From: Thiothrix subterranea
GTDB lineage: Bacteria > Pseudomonadota > Gammaproteobacteria > Thiotrichales > Thiotrichaceae
NCBI RefSeq assembly: GCF_016772315.1
Contig: NZ_CP053482.1
Location: 3,777,501-3,841,500 of the forward strand
Length of the DNA: 64,000 nucleotides
Direction: 5' to 3'
The notes beneath the pieces are model-generated. The model had not been told where the DNA came from. It ran no database searches and was given only the letters and a program-made list of their open reading frames with translations. Both the position numbers and the translations under genes were made by a program. Positions 38,145 to 46,818 of the stretch are shown one piece after another (position 1 is the stretch's first letter; every line of letters begins with the position of its first letter).

Positions 38145-39062
38145 ACAACACCAGTGCGGGAAACAGCAGGGCTAACCAACCGCCTTCCAATACGCCCGCC
38201 CCGCCCGGATAGCTGGCGCGTGGGTCATTCAGTGATGCAACCGGTGCTTGTGCATAAGGTGGCGGCGCAAATTGCTGAATCCAAGTGGCATAACTGGCAA
38301 CACGGGTGTAAATGCCATATTTCCCCGGCATTGCGCAACCTTCGCCTTGACTAACAATGCCTACCTGACGGTAAACCCCGTTTTGTTGCACCATCAGGGG
38401 GCCGCCGCTATCGCCAACGCAAGCGTCGCGCCCACCTTGTGGGTAGCCTGCGCACAACATGCTGGATTGAATTTTGCCACCGTAAGAGGTCGGGGCATTG
38501 CAGGCTTCATTGGGAACGATTGGAACCGTGACTTGCTGCATTTGCGTGGGATAATTGCCGGGATAGCCGTTATTGGCCTTGGCAGCACGTGCGCCCCAGC
38601 CAACCACGGTTGCGGCAGTGCCGGGCGGCGGATTATCGGCGTAAATGGGCATGGTTGCGCCTTCTAAGGGGGCTGCCAGCATCAACAGCGCTAGGTCATT
38701 CGCGCCATTGCTCATGTTATAATGGGGGTGAACCACAATTCGCTGAATTTGCATGTGCCGCCCATTCGGGGAATCTAACCCGGTTGCCCCTGAAAACGTC
38801 ACCAAGTCGGGCGTGCCGTATTCATAATACAAGCCTTCCGCTTCGCCCCTGATACAATGCGCGGCAGTCAGCACCCACAGGGGTGGATCAGATTGCCACC
38901 GCAGAGTATTTGCCCATCGCGGGTGGTTTTGATGGCAACGACCGAAGGCCAAGCGTTTTGCCCAACTGGATTGCCGCCGACAATGCGCATGGTCAACTCG
39001 TTAGCGTTGAGTGTTTGCAGCGGCATGAGTGCCAGAAGTAGCAGCCCTAATAATTTGTACAT
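38119..39062 (-). pseudogene. Trypsin-like serine protease with a frameshift; C-terminal membrane anchor signal
   Basis: Two frames join to one S1 protease. The first (39062 to about 38880) gives a signal peptide (LLGLLLLALMPLQTLNA), then RIVGGNPVGQNAWPSVVAI and CGGNLIHP. The second continues with WVLTAAHC (catalytic His), NDLALLML (Asp) and CVGDSGGPLM (Ser). The break is at a CCCC run near 38880: one extra C would restore one frame. The end (GGWLALLFPALVLFRKKTSKH) is a glycine plus hydrophobic helix plus basic tail, like GlyGly-CTERM sorting signals cleaved by rhombosortases. All catalytic residues are intact, so a sequencing error in the C run or a recent mutation are both possible. Confidence 0.85.
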
Positions 39063-39147
39063 TATAAATCCCCTGTGACGTTATCATTTTGCCCACTGAT
39101 TACGACCACGGGATTTTAAAAAATACTGCATAAGGATGAAAAAATTT

Positions 39148-40014
39148 ATGAGTTTTATTTTAGTAACCGGCAATGCGACGCTGGATATTGTCAATGTGGT
39201 TGAGCATTACCCACAAGAAGACGAGGAAATGCGTGCGGTGCAGCAGTGGCGCGAGACGGGCGGCAATGCGGCGAATGTGGCGCAAGTGTTGGCGGATCAC
39301 CTGCATCGCTGTGATTTTTGCGGATTAATTGCGCAAGACAATGACGGCGATCACATTTTTAGCGCATTGGGCGAAAAATCCATTGGTTTGGAATACGCGG
39401 TGCGTCAAACGGGTAAATCCCCCGTGTCTTACATCACCCTGAATCAGCAAAATGGCAGTCGCACGATTGTGCATCACCGCGATTTGGTGGAATTGGCGGC
39501 GGCGGATTTTTGCCGGATTCCGGTATCGCATTACGATTGGTTGCACTTTGAAGGGCGTAACGTGGCTGAACTCGCTGCGATGCTGGCTTATGCCCGCGAC
39601 AATATTTTCGACCAACCCGTATCGCTGGAAATCGAAAAAGTGCGGGATGGCTTGGAAGATTTGATTCCGCAAGTGGATCTGGTGATGTTTCCGCGAGCGT
39701 ATGCGCAGGCGCACGGGTTTCAGGATGCGGAAAGTTTTTTGCGTGATCGGCAAGCCAAACACGGCAAGGTGTGGATGACGTGTACGTGGGGGGCGGAAGG
39801 TGCTTGGGCAATTGATCAGCTTGGGGTGGTCTTTCATGCGCCAGCGTTGGCGGTTGAAGTGGTGGACACGTTGGGGGCGGGCGATGTGTTTAACGCTTGC
39901 CTGATTCATGCGTTGGCAACGGGGCAATTGCTGGAGGAGGCGTTGCATTACGCCGTGAAGATGGCGGGGCGGAAAGTGCAGCAGCAGGGATTGAACGGAT
40001 TTCTAGCGAAATGA
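39148..40014 (+). CDS. PfkB-family carbohydrate kinase
   Basis: A 288-residue ribokinase-fold sugar kinase. The N-terminal motif is ETGGNAANVAQVLADHL (about 29-45) and the C-terminal signature VVDTLGAGDVFNACLIHAL holds the anion hole and catalytic Asp. It most resembles ketohexokinase-like members, but the substrate cannot be told. The ATG at 39148 is chosen because AAGGA at 39132-39136 is properly spaced for it and overlaps the alternative ATG at 39136. It is convergent with the tRNA gene. Confidence 0.85.
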   Translation: MSFILVTGNATLDIVNVVEHYPQEDEEMRAVQQWRETGGNAANVAQVLADHLHRCDFCGLIAQDNDGDHIFSALGEKSIGLEYAVRQTGKSPVSYITLNQQNGSRTIVHHRDLVELAAADFCRIPVSHYDWLHFEGRNVAELAAMLAYARDNIFDQPVSLEIEKVRDGLEDLIPQVDLVMFPRAYAQAHGFQDAESFLRDRQAKHGKVWMTCTWGAEGAWAIDQLGVVFHAPALAVEVVDTLGAGDVFNACLIHALATGQLLEEALHYAVKMAGRKVQQQGLNGFLAK

Positions 40015-40015
40015 A

Positions 40016-40102
40016 TGGTGCCCGGAGCCGGACTCGAACCGGCACGCTGTTACCAGCGAGAGATTTTAAGTCTCTTGTGTCTACCGATTTCACCATCCGG
40101 GC
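40016..40102 (-). tRNA. tRNA-Leu (anticodon TAA)
   Basis: An 87-nt tRNA on the minus strand. The acceptor GCCCGGA pairs with TCCGGGC, with discriminator A and an encoded CCA. The anticodon stem AGAGA/TCTCT encloses the loop CTTAAAA with anticodon TAA. There is a long variable arm (class II), and the T-arm contains GGTTCGAGTCC. It starts 2 bp after the stop of the convergent PfkB gene. Confidence 0.96.
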
Positions 40103-40251
40103 AGGAGGGACTTAGGTAGGGCGCTAATACTACCTAACTCTACTGCTGGCTGCCAGTATTTTTGTTAGCATTTTGCAGTTTCCGCCACCATAACCGTCAG
40201 CCTGCTATAATGCGTCGTATTATTGGGATGCTAAAAGGAATCAGCCGCACC

Positions 40252-41421
40252 ATGCAGTATTTAAAAACCGTGTTGTTTACTATGGGAATGTTGTCAGGTG
40301 CAATCGTGCAGGCCGATTGTACCCCGCCGGATTTTAAGCGTTGGATGACAGATTTCCAGCAAGAAGCCACCGCCGCCGGTTTGCCCGCAGACGTACTCAA
40401 GAACCTCAAACCTGACTCCGCTGTGCTTAAGCGCGACCGTTCGCAGCAAGTGTTCGCTCAAGATTTCCTCACCTTTGCCACCAAGAAGGTCAGTGCGAAC
40501 CGTTTGGGGTTGGGGCGCACGCATCTAAAAAAACACGCGGCGTTGCTGAAGCGTATCGAACAGGAATACGGCGTACCGGCTGAAATTTTGGTGGCGCTAT
40601 GGGGTTTGGAAACCGATTTTGGAGCAGTCACGGGCGATTTTTCCACGCTACGTTCGCTGGTAACGTTGGCGCACGATTGTCGCCGCTCGGATATGTTTCG
40701 TGCTGAATTGCTCAGTGCATTGCAATTGGTGCAAAAAGGCGATTTGACCCCTGCAAAGATGCGTGGCGCATGGGCGGGCGAGGTGGGGCAATTGCAATTC
40801 ATGGCATCCAGTTATGACCGCTATGCGGTGGATTTTGATGGCGATAAGCACCGTGATTTGATTCATTCCAGCGCCGATGCCTTAGCGTCTGCGGCAAATT
40901 TGCTGAAGATTAACGGTTGGCAAGCGGGTGAACCTTGGCTCCAAGAGGTGAAAGTTCCCATCGAGATGGATTGGTCGCTGGCGCGTTTGAATAACCGTTT
41001 GCCGCTGGAAGATTGGGCGGTGCAAGGTGTTAAATATGCCGATGGTAGTGCTTTAAGTGGCACTGGTGCGGCGGCTTTGTTGTTGCCGATGGGTAGACAT
41101 GGCCCCGCATTCCTTGCCTTTCCGAATTTCGAGGTATTTTTGGAATGGAATGAATCGACGGTGTACGCCACGACTGCGGGCTATTTTGCCACGCGGTTGG
41201 CGGGTGCGCCGGTGCTGCGCCAAGGCAATGCGCCCGTTAACGTGCTGACAGTCGGGCAAACTCAACAGTTACAAGCGAAACTGCAAGCACAGGGACAAGC
41301 TATTTCCAAAGTCGATGGGATTATTGGTGAGGAAACTCGCGAAGCAGTGCGTCAGGTGCAGCAAAAATTAGGGCTGCCGGTGGATGGCTACCCTGATCCT
41401 GAATTGCTGGCACGCCTGTAA
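40252..41421 (+). CDS. Lytic murein transglycosylase, MltB family
   Basis: A 389-residue exported protein. Signal peptide TVLFTMGMLSGAIVQA with a cysteine soon after, but not a clear lipobox. The catalytic domain (about 22-310) has the family-3 glutamate in VALWGLETDFGAVTGDFST and the RGAWAGEVGQLQFMASSY segment. The C-terminal ~60 residues are a PG_binding_1 domain (VDGIIGEETREAVRQVQQKLGLPVDGYPD). It cleaves glycan strands of peptidoglycan with 1,6-anhydro product, which AmpD (19568) then recycles. The frame is open further upstream; the ATG at 40252 gives the signal peptide. Confidence 0.92.
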   Translation: MQYLKTVLFTMGMLSGAIVQADCTPPDFKRWMTDFQQEATAAGLPADVLKNLKPDSAVLKRDRSQQVFAQDFLTFATKKVSANRLGLGRTHLKKHAALLKRIEQEYGVPAEILVALWGLETDFGAVTGDFSTLRSLVTLAHDCRRSDMFRAELLSALQLVQKGDLTPAKMRGAWAGEVGQLQFMASSYDRYAVDFDGDKHRDLIHSSADALASAANLLKINGWQAGEPWLQEVKVPIEMDWSLARLNNRLPLEDWAVQGVKYADGSALSGTGAAALLLPMGRHGPAFLAFPNFEVFLEWNESTVYATTAGYFATRLAGAPVLRQGNAPVNVLTVGQTQQLQAKLQAQGQAISKVDGIIGEETREAVRQVQQKLGLPVDGYPDPELLARL

Positions 41422-41516
41422 TGCAGTAACATTACCCACCGCAAAATAGGTATACAGGTACGGCAACGGGTAACGCTTGCCGAGTTTATGGATAACACGT
41501 AATACGGTTGGTTTCA

Positions 41517-42692
41517 GTGGATATACAACTTTCACAGCGCGTTGGGCGCGTCAAACCTTCGCCTACTCTTGCCATCACGGCATTGGCAGCTCAGCTTAAA
41601 GCATCAGGCCGCGATATTATCGGTTTGGGGGCAGGTGAACCCGATTTTGATACTCCCGATCACATTAAACAGGCGGGCATCGAAGCCATCCAAACCGGTC
41701 AAACCCGTTACACGGCGGTAGACGGTACACCTGCTTTGAAACAGGCGATTATCCGTAAATTTAAACGCGATAACGGTTTGGATTTCACCCCAAAACAGAT
41801 TTTGGTGTCGTGTGGTGGCAAACAGAGTTTTTATAACTTGTGTCAAGCGCTGCTGAATGCGGGGGATGAAGTGATTATTCCCGCACCCTACTGGGTATCG
41901 TACCCCGATATGGTGTTATTAGCCGATGCAGTGCCGGTCATTGTTGCCGCTGGTCAAACCGAAAACTTCAAGTTATCCGCCGCCAAATTAGAAGCGGCGA
42001 TTACCCCGAAAACGCGCTTATTTGTGATCAATAGCCCTTCAAACCCGACCGGGGTGGCGTATACAGGTGAAGAATTGGCGGCACTCGGTGAGGTATTGCG
42101 GCGTCATCCTCATGTCTTAATTGCCACCGATGATATGTACGAGCATGTGCTGTTTGAAGGGCGAAAGTTTGTCAATATTTTGAATGTTTGCCCGGATTTG
42201 TACGCGCGTACCATTGTGCTGAACGGGGTTTCCAAAGCGTATTCCATGACCGGATGGCGTATTGGTTACGCTGGCGGCCCGGAAAAGCTGATTGAGGCGA
42301 TGACAATTATCCAGTCACAAAGCACCTCAAATCCCACTTCCATTTCGCAATACGCGGCGGTGGTGGCGTTGGATGGCGATCAGGGCTTCATTCAAACGAT
42401 GGTGAACGCTTTTGAACAGCGTCATGCCTTCGTGGTAAAAGCCTTTAATGCCATGGATGGCGTGGATTGTTTGCCAGCCGATGGCACGTTCTACAGTTTT
42501 CCGAACGTAGAAGGCATGATCCAGCGTTTAGGGCTGGAAAACGACACCGCTCTCGCCAGCTATTTGCTGGATAAAACCGGCGTGGCGGTAGTGCCGGGTT
42601 CGGCCTTTGGCCTAGACGGGCATATCCGCATTTCGTTTGCGACCAGCATGGCGAATCTGGAGAATGCCTTGGGGCGCATCGCTTCCGTTTAA
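41517..42692 (+). CDS. Aspartate aminotransferase (class I PLP)
   Basis: A 391-residue PLP-dependent aminotransferase of the AspC/AatA Ib subgroup found in many bacteria. The PLP lysine is in NGVSKAYSMTGWRIGYAGG; other motifs are GLGAGEPDFDTPDHI, NSPSNPTG and the final HIRISFA. A GTG start at 41517 is preferred over a TTG three codons upstream. It probably interconverts aspartate and oxaloacetate, although prephenate transamination is possible in this subgroup. Confidence 0.92.
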   Translation: MDIQLSQRVGRVKPSPTLAITALAAQLKASGRDIIGLGAGEPDFDTPDHIKQAGIEAIQTGQTRYTAVDGTPALKQAIIRKFKRDNGLDFTPKQILVSCGGKQSFYNLCQALLNAGDEVIIPAPYWVSYPDMVLLADAVPVIVAAGQTENFKLSAAKLEAAITPKTRLFVINSPSNPTGVAYTGEELAALGEVLRRHPHVLIATDDMYEHVLFEGRKFVNILNVCPDLYARTIVLNGVSKAYSMTGWRIGYAGGPEKLIEAMTIIQSQSTSNPTSISQYAAVVALDGDQGFIQTMVNAFEQRHAFVVKAFNAMDGVDCLPADGTFYSFPNVEGMIQRLGLENDTALASYLLDKTGVAVVPGSAFGLDGHIRISFATSMANLENALGRIASV

Positions 42693-42727
42693 TTTGCCAA
42701 GCAATTGGCAGCTAATAGCGGCTAATG

Positions 42728-42753
42728 AAGGGCGGGAAGTTCTCGCCCTTTTT
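42728..42753 (+). terminator. Terminator after the aminotransferase gene
   Basis: A GC-rich hairpin, AAGGGCGGG paired with CTCGCCCTT (one mismatch), followed by TTTT. It ends the rightward aminotransferase transcript and overlaps the stop of the convergent small gene. Confidence 0.75.
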
Positions 42754-43024
42754 AGTTGCCTGACACGGGGTATTGATTTTCTAAATGCGTCATGACCAAA
42801 TCTTGCAAGATGATAAATTCATCATTTTGCAATAAATCTTTGTAGAGTTTGTTGCCCAATAATGTGCGCAGTTTTTCGTACAAGTAGGGTAATTCAAAAG
42901 CTGTGTGTGTGGTATTGTGCGTCATCGTGGTGTTTTTCAAACGTGCCTCAGCGGGTAGTGCCGTCAGTGAAGTCGCAATGAATAACACCCCTAATGCAAC
43001 AACTTTGCAGTGTTGACTCAACAT
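42752..43024 (-). CDS. Small exported protein, unknown
   Basis: A 90-residue protein with a signal peptide (VVALGVLFIATSLTALPAEA) and a mature part of about 60 residues (LPYLYEKLRTLLGNKLYKDLLQNDEF). No family recognised and no cysteines in the mature part. It stands alone between aspartate aminotransferase and agmatine genes. Confidence 0.6.
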   Translation of the reverse strand: MLSQHCKVVALGVLFIATSLTALPAEARLKNTTMTHNTTHTAFELPYLYEKLRTLLGNKLYKDLLQNDEFIILQDLVMTHLENQYPVSGN

Positions 43025-43170
43025 AATAAGCCCCCTCTATTGGTATTCCAACCATCTCAACGCTAACACTAAAATTTATTATCGCGCCGATCAGTCACAT
43101 TGTGATGTGAGCAGGTTCACATTCATAGAGGAAACTTTGCTTTTTATCAATAAACTTATGAATCTGGTGA

Positions 43171-44058
43171 TCAATCGCGGTAGCGGCGCACCAAGTCGGC
43201 ATACGCATCAATCCGCCGATCACGCAAGTAAGGCCACCAGCGTCTGACTTGCTCGGTGCGGTCTAAATCCAGCGTGACGACCAGTTCGGCAGGGGTGGTG
43301 GTATCGGCTTGTGCCAGCAATTCGCCTTGCCAGCCGACAATCATGCTCGATCCCCAAAATTGACTGCCTGCGGTTTGCCCGCTGGGGTCGCCTTCAAAGC
43401 CGATGCGATTGGCGCTTAATACCGGGATATTGTTGGCAACGGCGTGCGAACGTTGAATGGTTATCCACGCTTCGCGCTGCCGCGCTTGCTCTTCTGGCGT
43501 ATCTTGCGGGTTCCAGCCAATCGCAGTGGGGTAGAGCAGCAATTCTGCGCCCGCAAGTGCCATCAGCCGTGCGGCTTCGGGATACCACTGATCCCAACAG
43601 ACCAACACGCCTAACGTTGCCAAGCGGGTTTTGATTGGGGTGAAACCCAGATCGCCGGGGGTAAAGTAGAATTTTTCGTAATAGCCGGGGTCATCGGGGA
43701 TGTGCATCTTGCGGTATTTCCCCGCAATGCTGCCATCGGTATCCAGCACCACAGCGGTGTTGTGATACAAGCCCGTGGCGCGTTTTTCAAACAAGGAACA
43801 TACAATCACAATGCCCAATTCGGCAGCGAGTTTGCCCAAGGTGTCGGTGCTAGGGCCGGGAATGGTTTCGGCAAGGTCGAAATAATCGGTGTCTTCGACT
43901 TGGCAGAAATACAGCCCGGTATGCAATTCCTGCAACATCACTAACTGTGCACCTTGCGCAGCAGCGCGGCGAATTCCAGCGATACTCTGTTCCAAATTGG
44001 CGGTGTAATCGGCGGTATTGCTGTGTTGCACCACGGCAACGGTGACGGGACGACTCAT
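43171..44058 (-). CDS. aguB: N-carbamoylputrescine amidase
   Basis: A 295-residue nitrilase-family enzyme. The catalytic triad is visible: Glu in MLQELHTGLYFC, Lys in GKYRKMHIPDDPGYYEKFYFTPGD and Cys in LGVLVCWDQWYPEAARL. It hydrolyses N-carbamoylputrescine to putrescine, CO2 and NH3. Overlaps the stop of aguA upstream, giving the two-step arginine decarboxylase pathway for putrescine. The assignment rests on its partner and the closely similar sequence. Confidence 0.94.
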   Translation of the reverse strand: MSRPVTVAVVQHSNTADYTANLEQSIAGIRRAAAQGAQLVMLQELHTGLYFCQVEDTDYFDLAETIPGPSTDTLGKLAAELGIVIVCSLFEKRATGLYHNTAVVLDTDGSIAGKYRKMHIPDDPGYYEKFYFTPGDLGFTPIKTRLATLGVLVCWDQWYPEAARLMALAGAELLLYPTAIGWNPQDTPEEQARQREAWITIQRSHAVANNIPVLSANRIGFEGDPSGQTAGSQFWGSSMIVGWQGELLAQADTTTPAELVVTLDLDRTEQVRRWWPYLRDRRIDAYADLVRRYRD

Positions 44059-45095
44059 ACGCTAACGACCTCTTGCGGAATTTGCATGGTGATACAGTGG
44101 AGACTGCCGTTTTGGGCAATCAACGCGCGGCAATCAATCGGGATAATCTCATGCTGCGGGAATGCGGCTCGCGTTTGTTCGATGGCAACCGGATCAAAAC
44201 ATTCATCGGCATACACGGGTAACAATACCGCACCATTGATGATCAGGAAGTTGACGTAACTCGCGGGCAAGCGCCGCCCCTCTGCGTAAATCGCTTCCGG
44301 CATGGGGATCGGAAATAGGCGGTACGGTTCACCATTGGCTTGACGTAAGGCTTGCAGTTCGGTTTGCATCGCTTGCAACGCGGGGTAATGCGAATCGGCT
44401 GAATCGGTGCAACTCATGTACACGATACTCTCAGCGTCAGCAAAGCGTGCCAGCGTGTCGATGTGCGCATCGGTATCGTCGCCTTCCAAATGCCCGTGTG
44501 CCAGCCACAAAATGCGGGTAACACCGAGTGCTTGGCGTAATTCGGCTTCGATTGCGGTTCTATCCAGTGTTGGGTTGCGGTTGGGGTTGAGCAGGCAAAT
44601 TTCCGTGGTCAGCAATGTGCCTTGCCCATCCGTTTCGAGGCTGCCGCCTTCCATCACCAGCGTGTGCGCTTCCAAAACATTGTGTTGCAGCAAGGGGAGC
44701 GCGGCGAGTTGTCGATTAACCGCATTGTCTTGCGCCGCGCCGAATTTGCCGCCCCATGCATTGAAGGTGAAATCCAGCAATAAGGGTTTGCCATCGCGCA
44801 TCACGGTGATGAATCCGAAGTCCCGCGCCCAGGTATCATTGTAAGGCATTTGCACGAAATGTACCCGTTCTGGTCGGTAGGTTTGCGTGCTTAATGCGGC
44901 GATAATGTGTGCCTGATGCGGTGCATCGTGGCAGAGCAATAGCACGTTTTCGCGGTGGCTGATGGCACTGACGATTTCGGCGTAACAGGTTTCAGCAGCC
45001 TCCAGATTGTCTGCCCAGTCGGTGTCGGGGTGCGGCCATGCCAATAAAACGCCCCATTGGGGATGCCATTCGGCAAGAAAGTCACGATTTTCCAT
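44055..45095 (-). CDS. aguA: Agmatine deiminase
   Basis: A 346-residue PAD-fold enzyme that converts agmatine to N-carbamoylputrescine. Key segments: PYNDTWARDFGFITV, NAWGGKF, MEGGSLETDGQGTLLTTE (catalytic acid), LWLAHGHLEGDDTDAHIDT and the active-site cysteine in NGSLHCITMQIPQ. Its stop overlaps the aguB start. Confidence 0.95.
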   Translation of the reverse strand: MENRDFLAEWHPQWGVLLAWPHPDTDWADNLEAAETCYAEIVSAISHRENVLLLCHDAPHQAHIIAALSTQTYRPERVHFVQMPYNDTWARDFGFITVMRDGKPLLLDFTFNAWGGKFGAAQDNAVNRQLAALPLLQHNVLEAHTLVMEGGSLETDGQGTLLTTEICLLNPNRNPTLDRTAIEAELRQALGVTRILWLAHGHLEGDDTDAHIDTLARFADAESIVYMSCTDSADSHYPALQAMQTELQALRQANGEPYRLFPIPMPEAIYAEGRRLPASYVNFLIINGAVLLPVYADECFDPVAIEQTRAAFPQHEIIPIDCRALIAQNGSLHCITMQIPQEVVSV

Positions 45096-45274
45096 CAGAT
45101 TTGGTCACATCATCGGCTAACAAAGCCGCGATTATACAAAGCTGTTTTGTTAAGGGCGACTGTTATTCTGCATTGGCGCATACGGTTATTTTCCCCTTAT
45201 TTGCTTGTAGCTATTTAACCAAAATGCGACAAAGGTGGGACAATACTTATATTTACCATTATGACAGAGAGCAG

Positions 45275-45853
45275 ATGACCATGATTAAGCAACTTTTCGG
45301 CTTGGCAATCAGTTTGTTTGCCGCCAGCAATGCACTGGCTGAACCCGTGGCAGGGCCTGCCACCGACAATGGTTGCCCGGCGGCGCTGAATTTCACCTTA
45401 CGCGAATTGGGTTCGGATAAAACCGTTAATTTGTGCGAAGCCTACAAGGGCAAGGTGGTGTTAATGGTGAATACCGCCAGCAAGTGTGGCTTCACCCCGC
45501 AATTTGACGGTTTGGAGAAGTTGTATAGTGACTACAAAGATCGTGGTTTGGTGGTACTGGGGTTTCCCTCCAACGATTTCGCTGGGCAAGACCCCGGTTC
45601 AGAAAAAGAGATTAAGGATTTTTGCGAGCTGACCTATGGGGTTAAATTCCCCATGTTTGAGAAAACCCAAGTGCTCAAAGACAATGCGTCGCCACTTTAC
45701 AAAGTGCTAGGGGAAATGGCGAAAGAGCACCCTAGTTGGAATTTCCATAAATACGTGCTGAATACCAAGGGCGAGTTAATCGGCAGTTTTTCCAGCTTTG
45801 TGACCCCGCAAAGTGATAAACTGGTGAAATTAATTGAAGCGAACTTGCCGTAA
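45275..45853 (+). CDS. Exported glutathione peroxidase
   Basis: A 192-residue glutathione-peroxidase-fold protein with a signal peptide (QLFGLAISLFAASNALA), so periplasmic. Active site: the cysteine in NTASKCGFTPQFDGLE, FPSNDFAGQDPGSEKEI, and WNFHKYVLNTKG. The family may use thioredoxin rather than glutathione. The ATG at 45275 is followed six bases later by a second ATG that could also serve. Its stop overlaps the start of the next gene (TAATG). Confidence 0.93.
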   Translation: MTMIKQLFGLAISLFAASNALAEPVAGPATDNGCPAALNFTLRELGSDKTVNLCEAYKGKVVLMVNTASKCGFTPQFDGLEKLYSDYKDRGLVVLGFPSNDFAGQDPGSEKEIKDFCELTYGVKFPMFEKTQVLKDNASPLYKVLGEMAKEHPSWNFHKYVLNTKGELIGSFSSFVTPQSDKLVKLIEANLP

Positions 45854-46818
45854 TGCAGCATGAAGACAAAATAAAAATTGGGATTAGCGCTTGCTTGTTG
45901 GGTCAGCAAGTGCGTTTTGATGGCGGGCACAAGCATGACGGTTATATTACCGGCACGCTTGGCCTGTATTTTGACTTTGTGCCGCTCTGCCCGGAAGTGG
46001 GCATCGGCTTGGGTGTGCCGCGCCCGACTTTGCATTTGGTGCGTAATGACGGCTCGTTGCGGGCAGTGAATGTGAAAGATCCAACGATTGATCATACGGA
46101 TGCATTATCTCGCTATTTTGAACAATCGCTACCGCAGTTAGCAGGTATCCACGGCTATATTCTGAAGAAAAACTCGCCCAGTTGCGGCATGGAGCGGGTG
46201 AAAGTTTACACATTGGTGAAGCAAAATTTGCCGCCAGATCGCGATGGCGTTGGTATTTTTGCGCAGGCGTTACGCGAAAAATTTCCCTTGCTACCCGTTG
46301 AGGAGGAGGGAAGGTTGTGCGACCCCGTGCTGCGGGAAAATTTTATCGGGCGGATTTTTGTGTATCACCGCTGGCAACAATTACTCGCGGCGGGGTTGAA
46401 AGCGGCTGATTTGGTCGATTTTCATGCTGATCACAAATACGTGCTGATGGCGCATGACCAAGATATTGCGCGTGAATTAGGGCAAATGGTCGCCCAAGCA
46501 GGGGTTGTAGACGATTTGCCCGCATTGGCGGCAGATTATTTTCGCTTACTCATGACCGCATTGGAAAAACGGGTAACACGCGGGCAACATGCTAATGTGC
46601 TGATGCACTTGATGGGCTATTTGAAAGGCTGCATTGACGCGGCAGATCGGCAGGAAATGCTGGATACGATCCACCAATACCGGCACGGCTATGTGCCGCT
46701 GGTCGTGCCGATTACCTTGTTGAAGCACCATTTCCGGCGGCATCCGCAACCGTATATTGAACGCCAGCATTACCTGAATCCGCACCCCAAAGAGTTAATG
46801 CTTAGGAACCAGTTGTAA
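45853..46818 (+). CDS. DUF523/DUF1722 protein
   Basis: A 321-residue protein with DUF523 at the N-terminus (about 7-155: KIGISACLLGQQVRFDGGHKHDG, CPEVGIGLGVPRPTLHLV, KKNSPSCGMERV) and DUF1722 at the C-terminus (about 195-310: HQYRHGYVPLVVPITLLKHHFRRHP). The family is linked by others to 2-thiouracil/desulfidase chemistry (cysteines of SACLLG and SPSCGM). Coupled to the glutathione peroxidase upstream; overlaps recN at its 3' end by 17 bp. Confidence 0.9.
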   Translation: MQHEDKIKIGISACLLGQQVRFDGGHKHDGYITGTLGLYFDFVPLCPEVGIGLGVPRPTLHLVRNDGSLRAVNVKDPTIDHTDALSRYFEQSLPQLAGIHGYILKKNSPSCGMERVKVYTLVKQNLPPDRDGVGIFAQALREKFPLLPVEEEGRLCDPVLRENFIGRIFVYHRWQQLLAAGLKAADLVDFHADHKYVLMAHDQDIARELGQMVAQAGVVDDLPALAADYFRLLMTALEKRVTRGQHANVLMHLMGYLKGCIDAADRQEMLDTIHQYRHGYVPLVVPITLLKHHFRRHPQPYIERQHYLNPHPKELMLRNQL

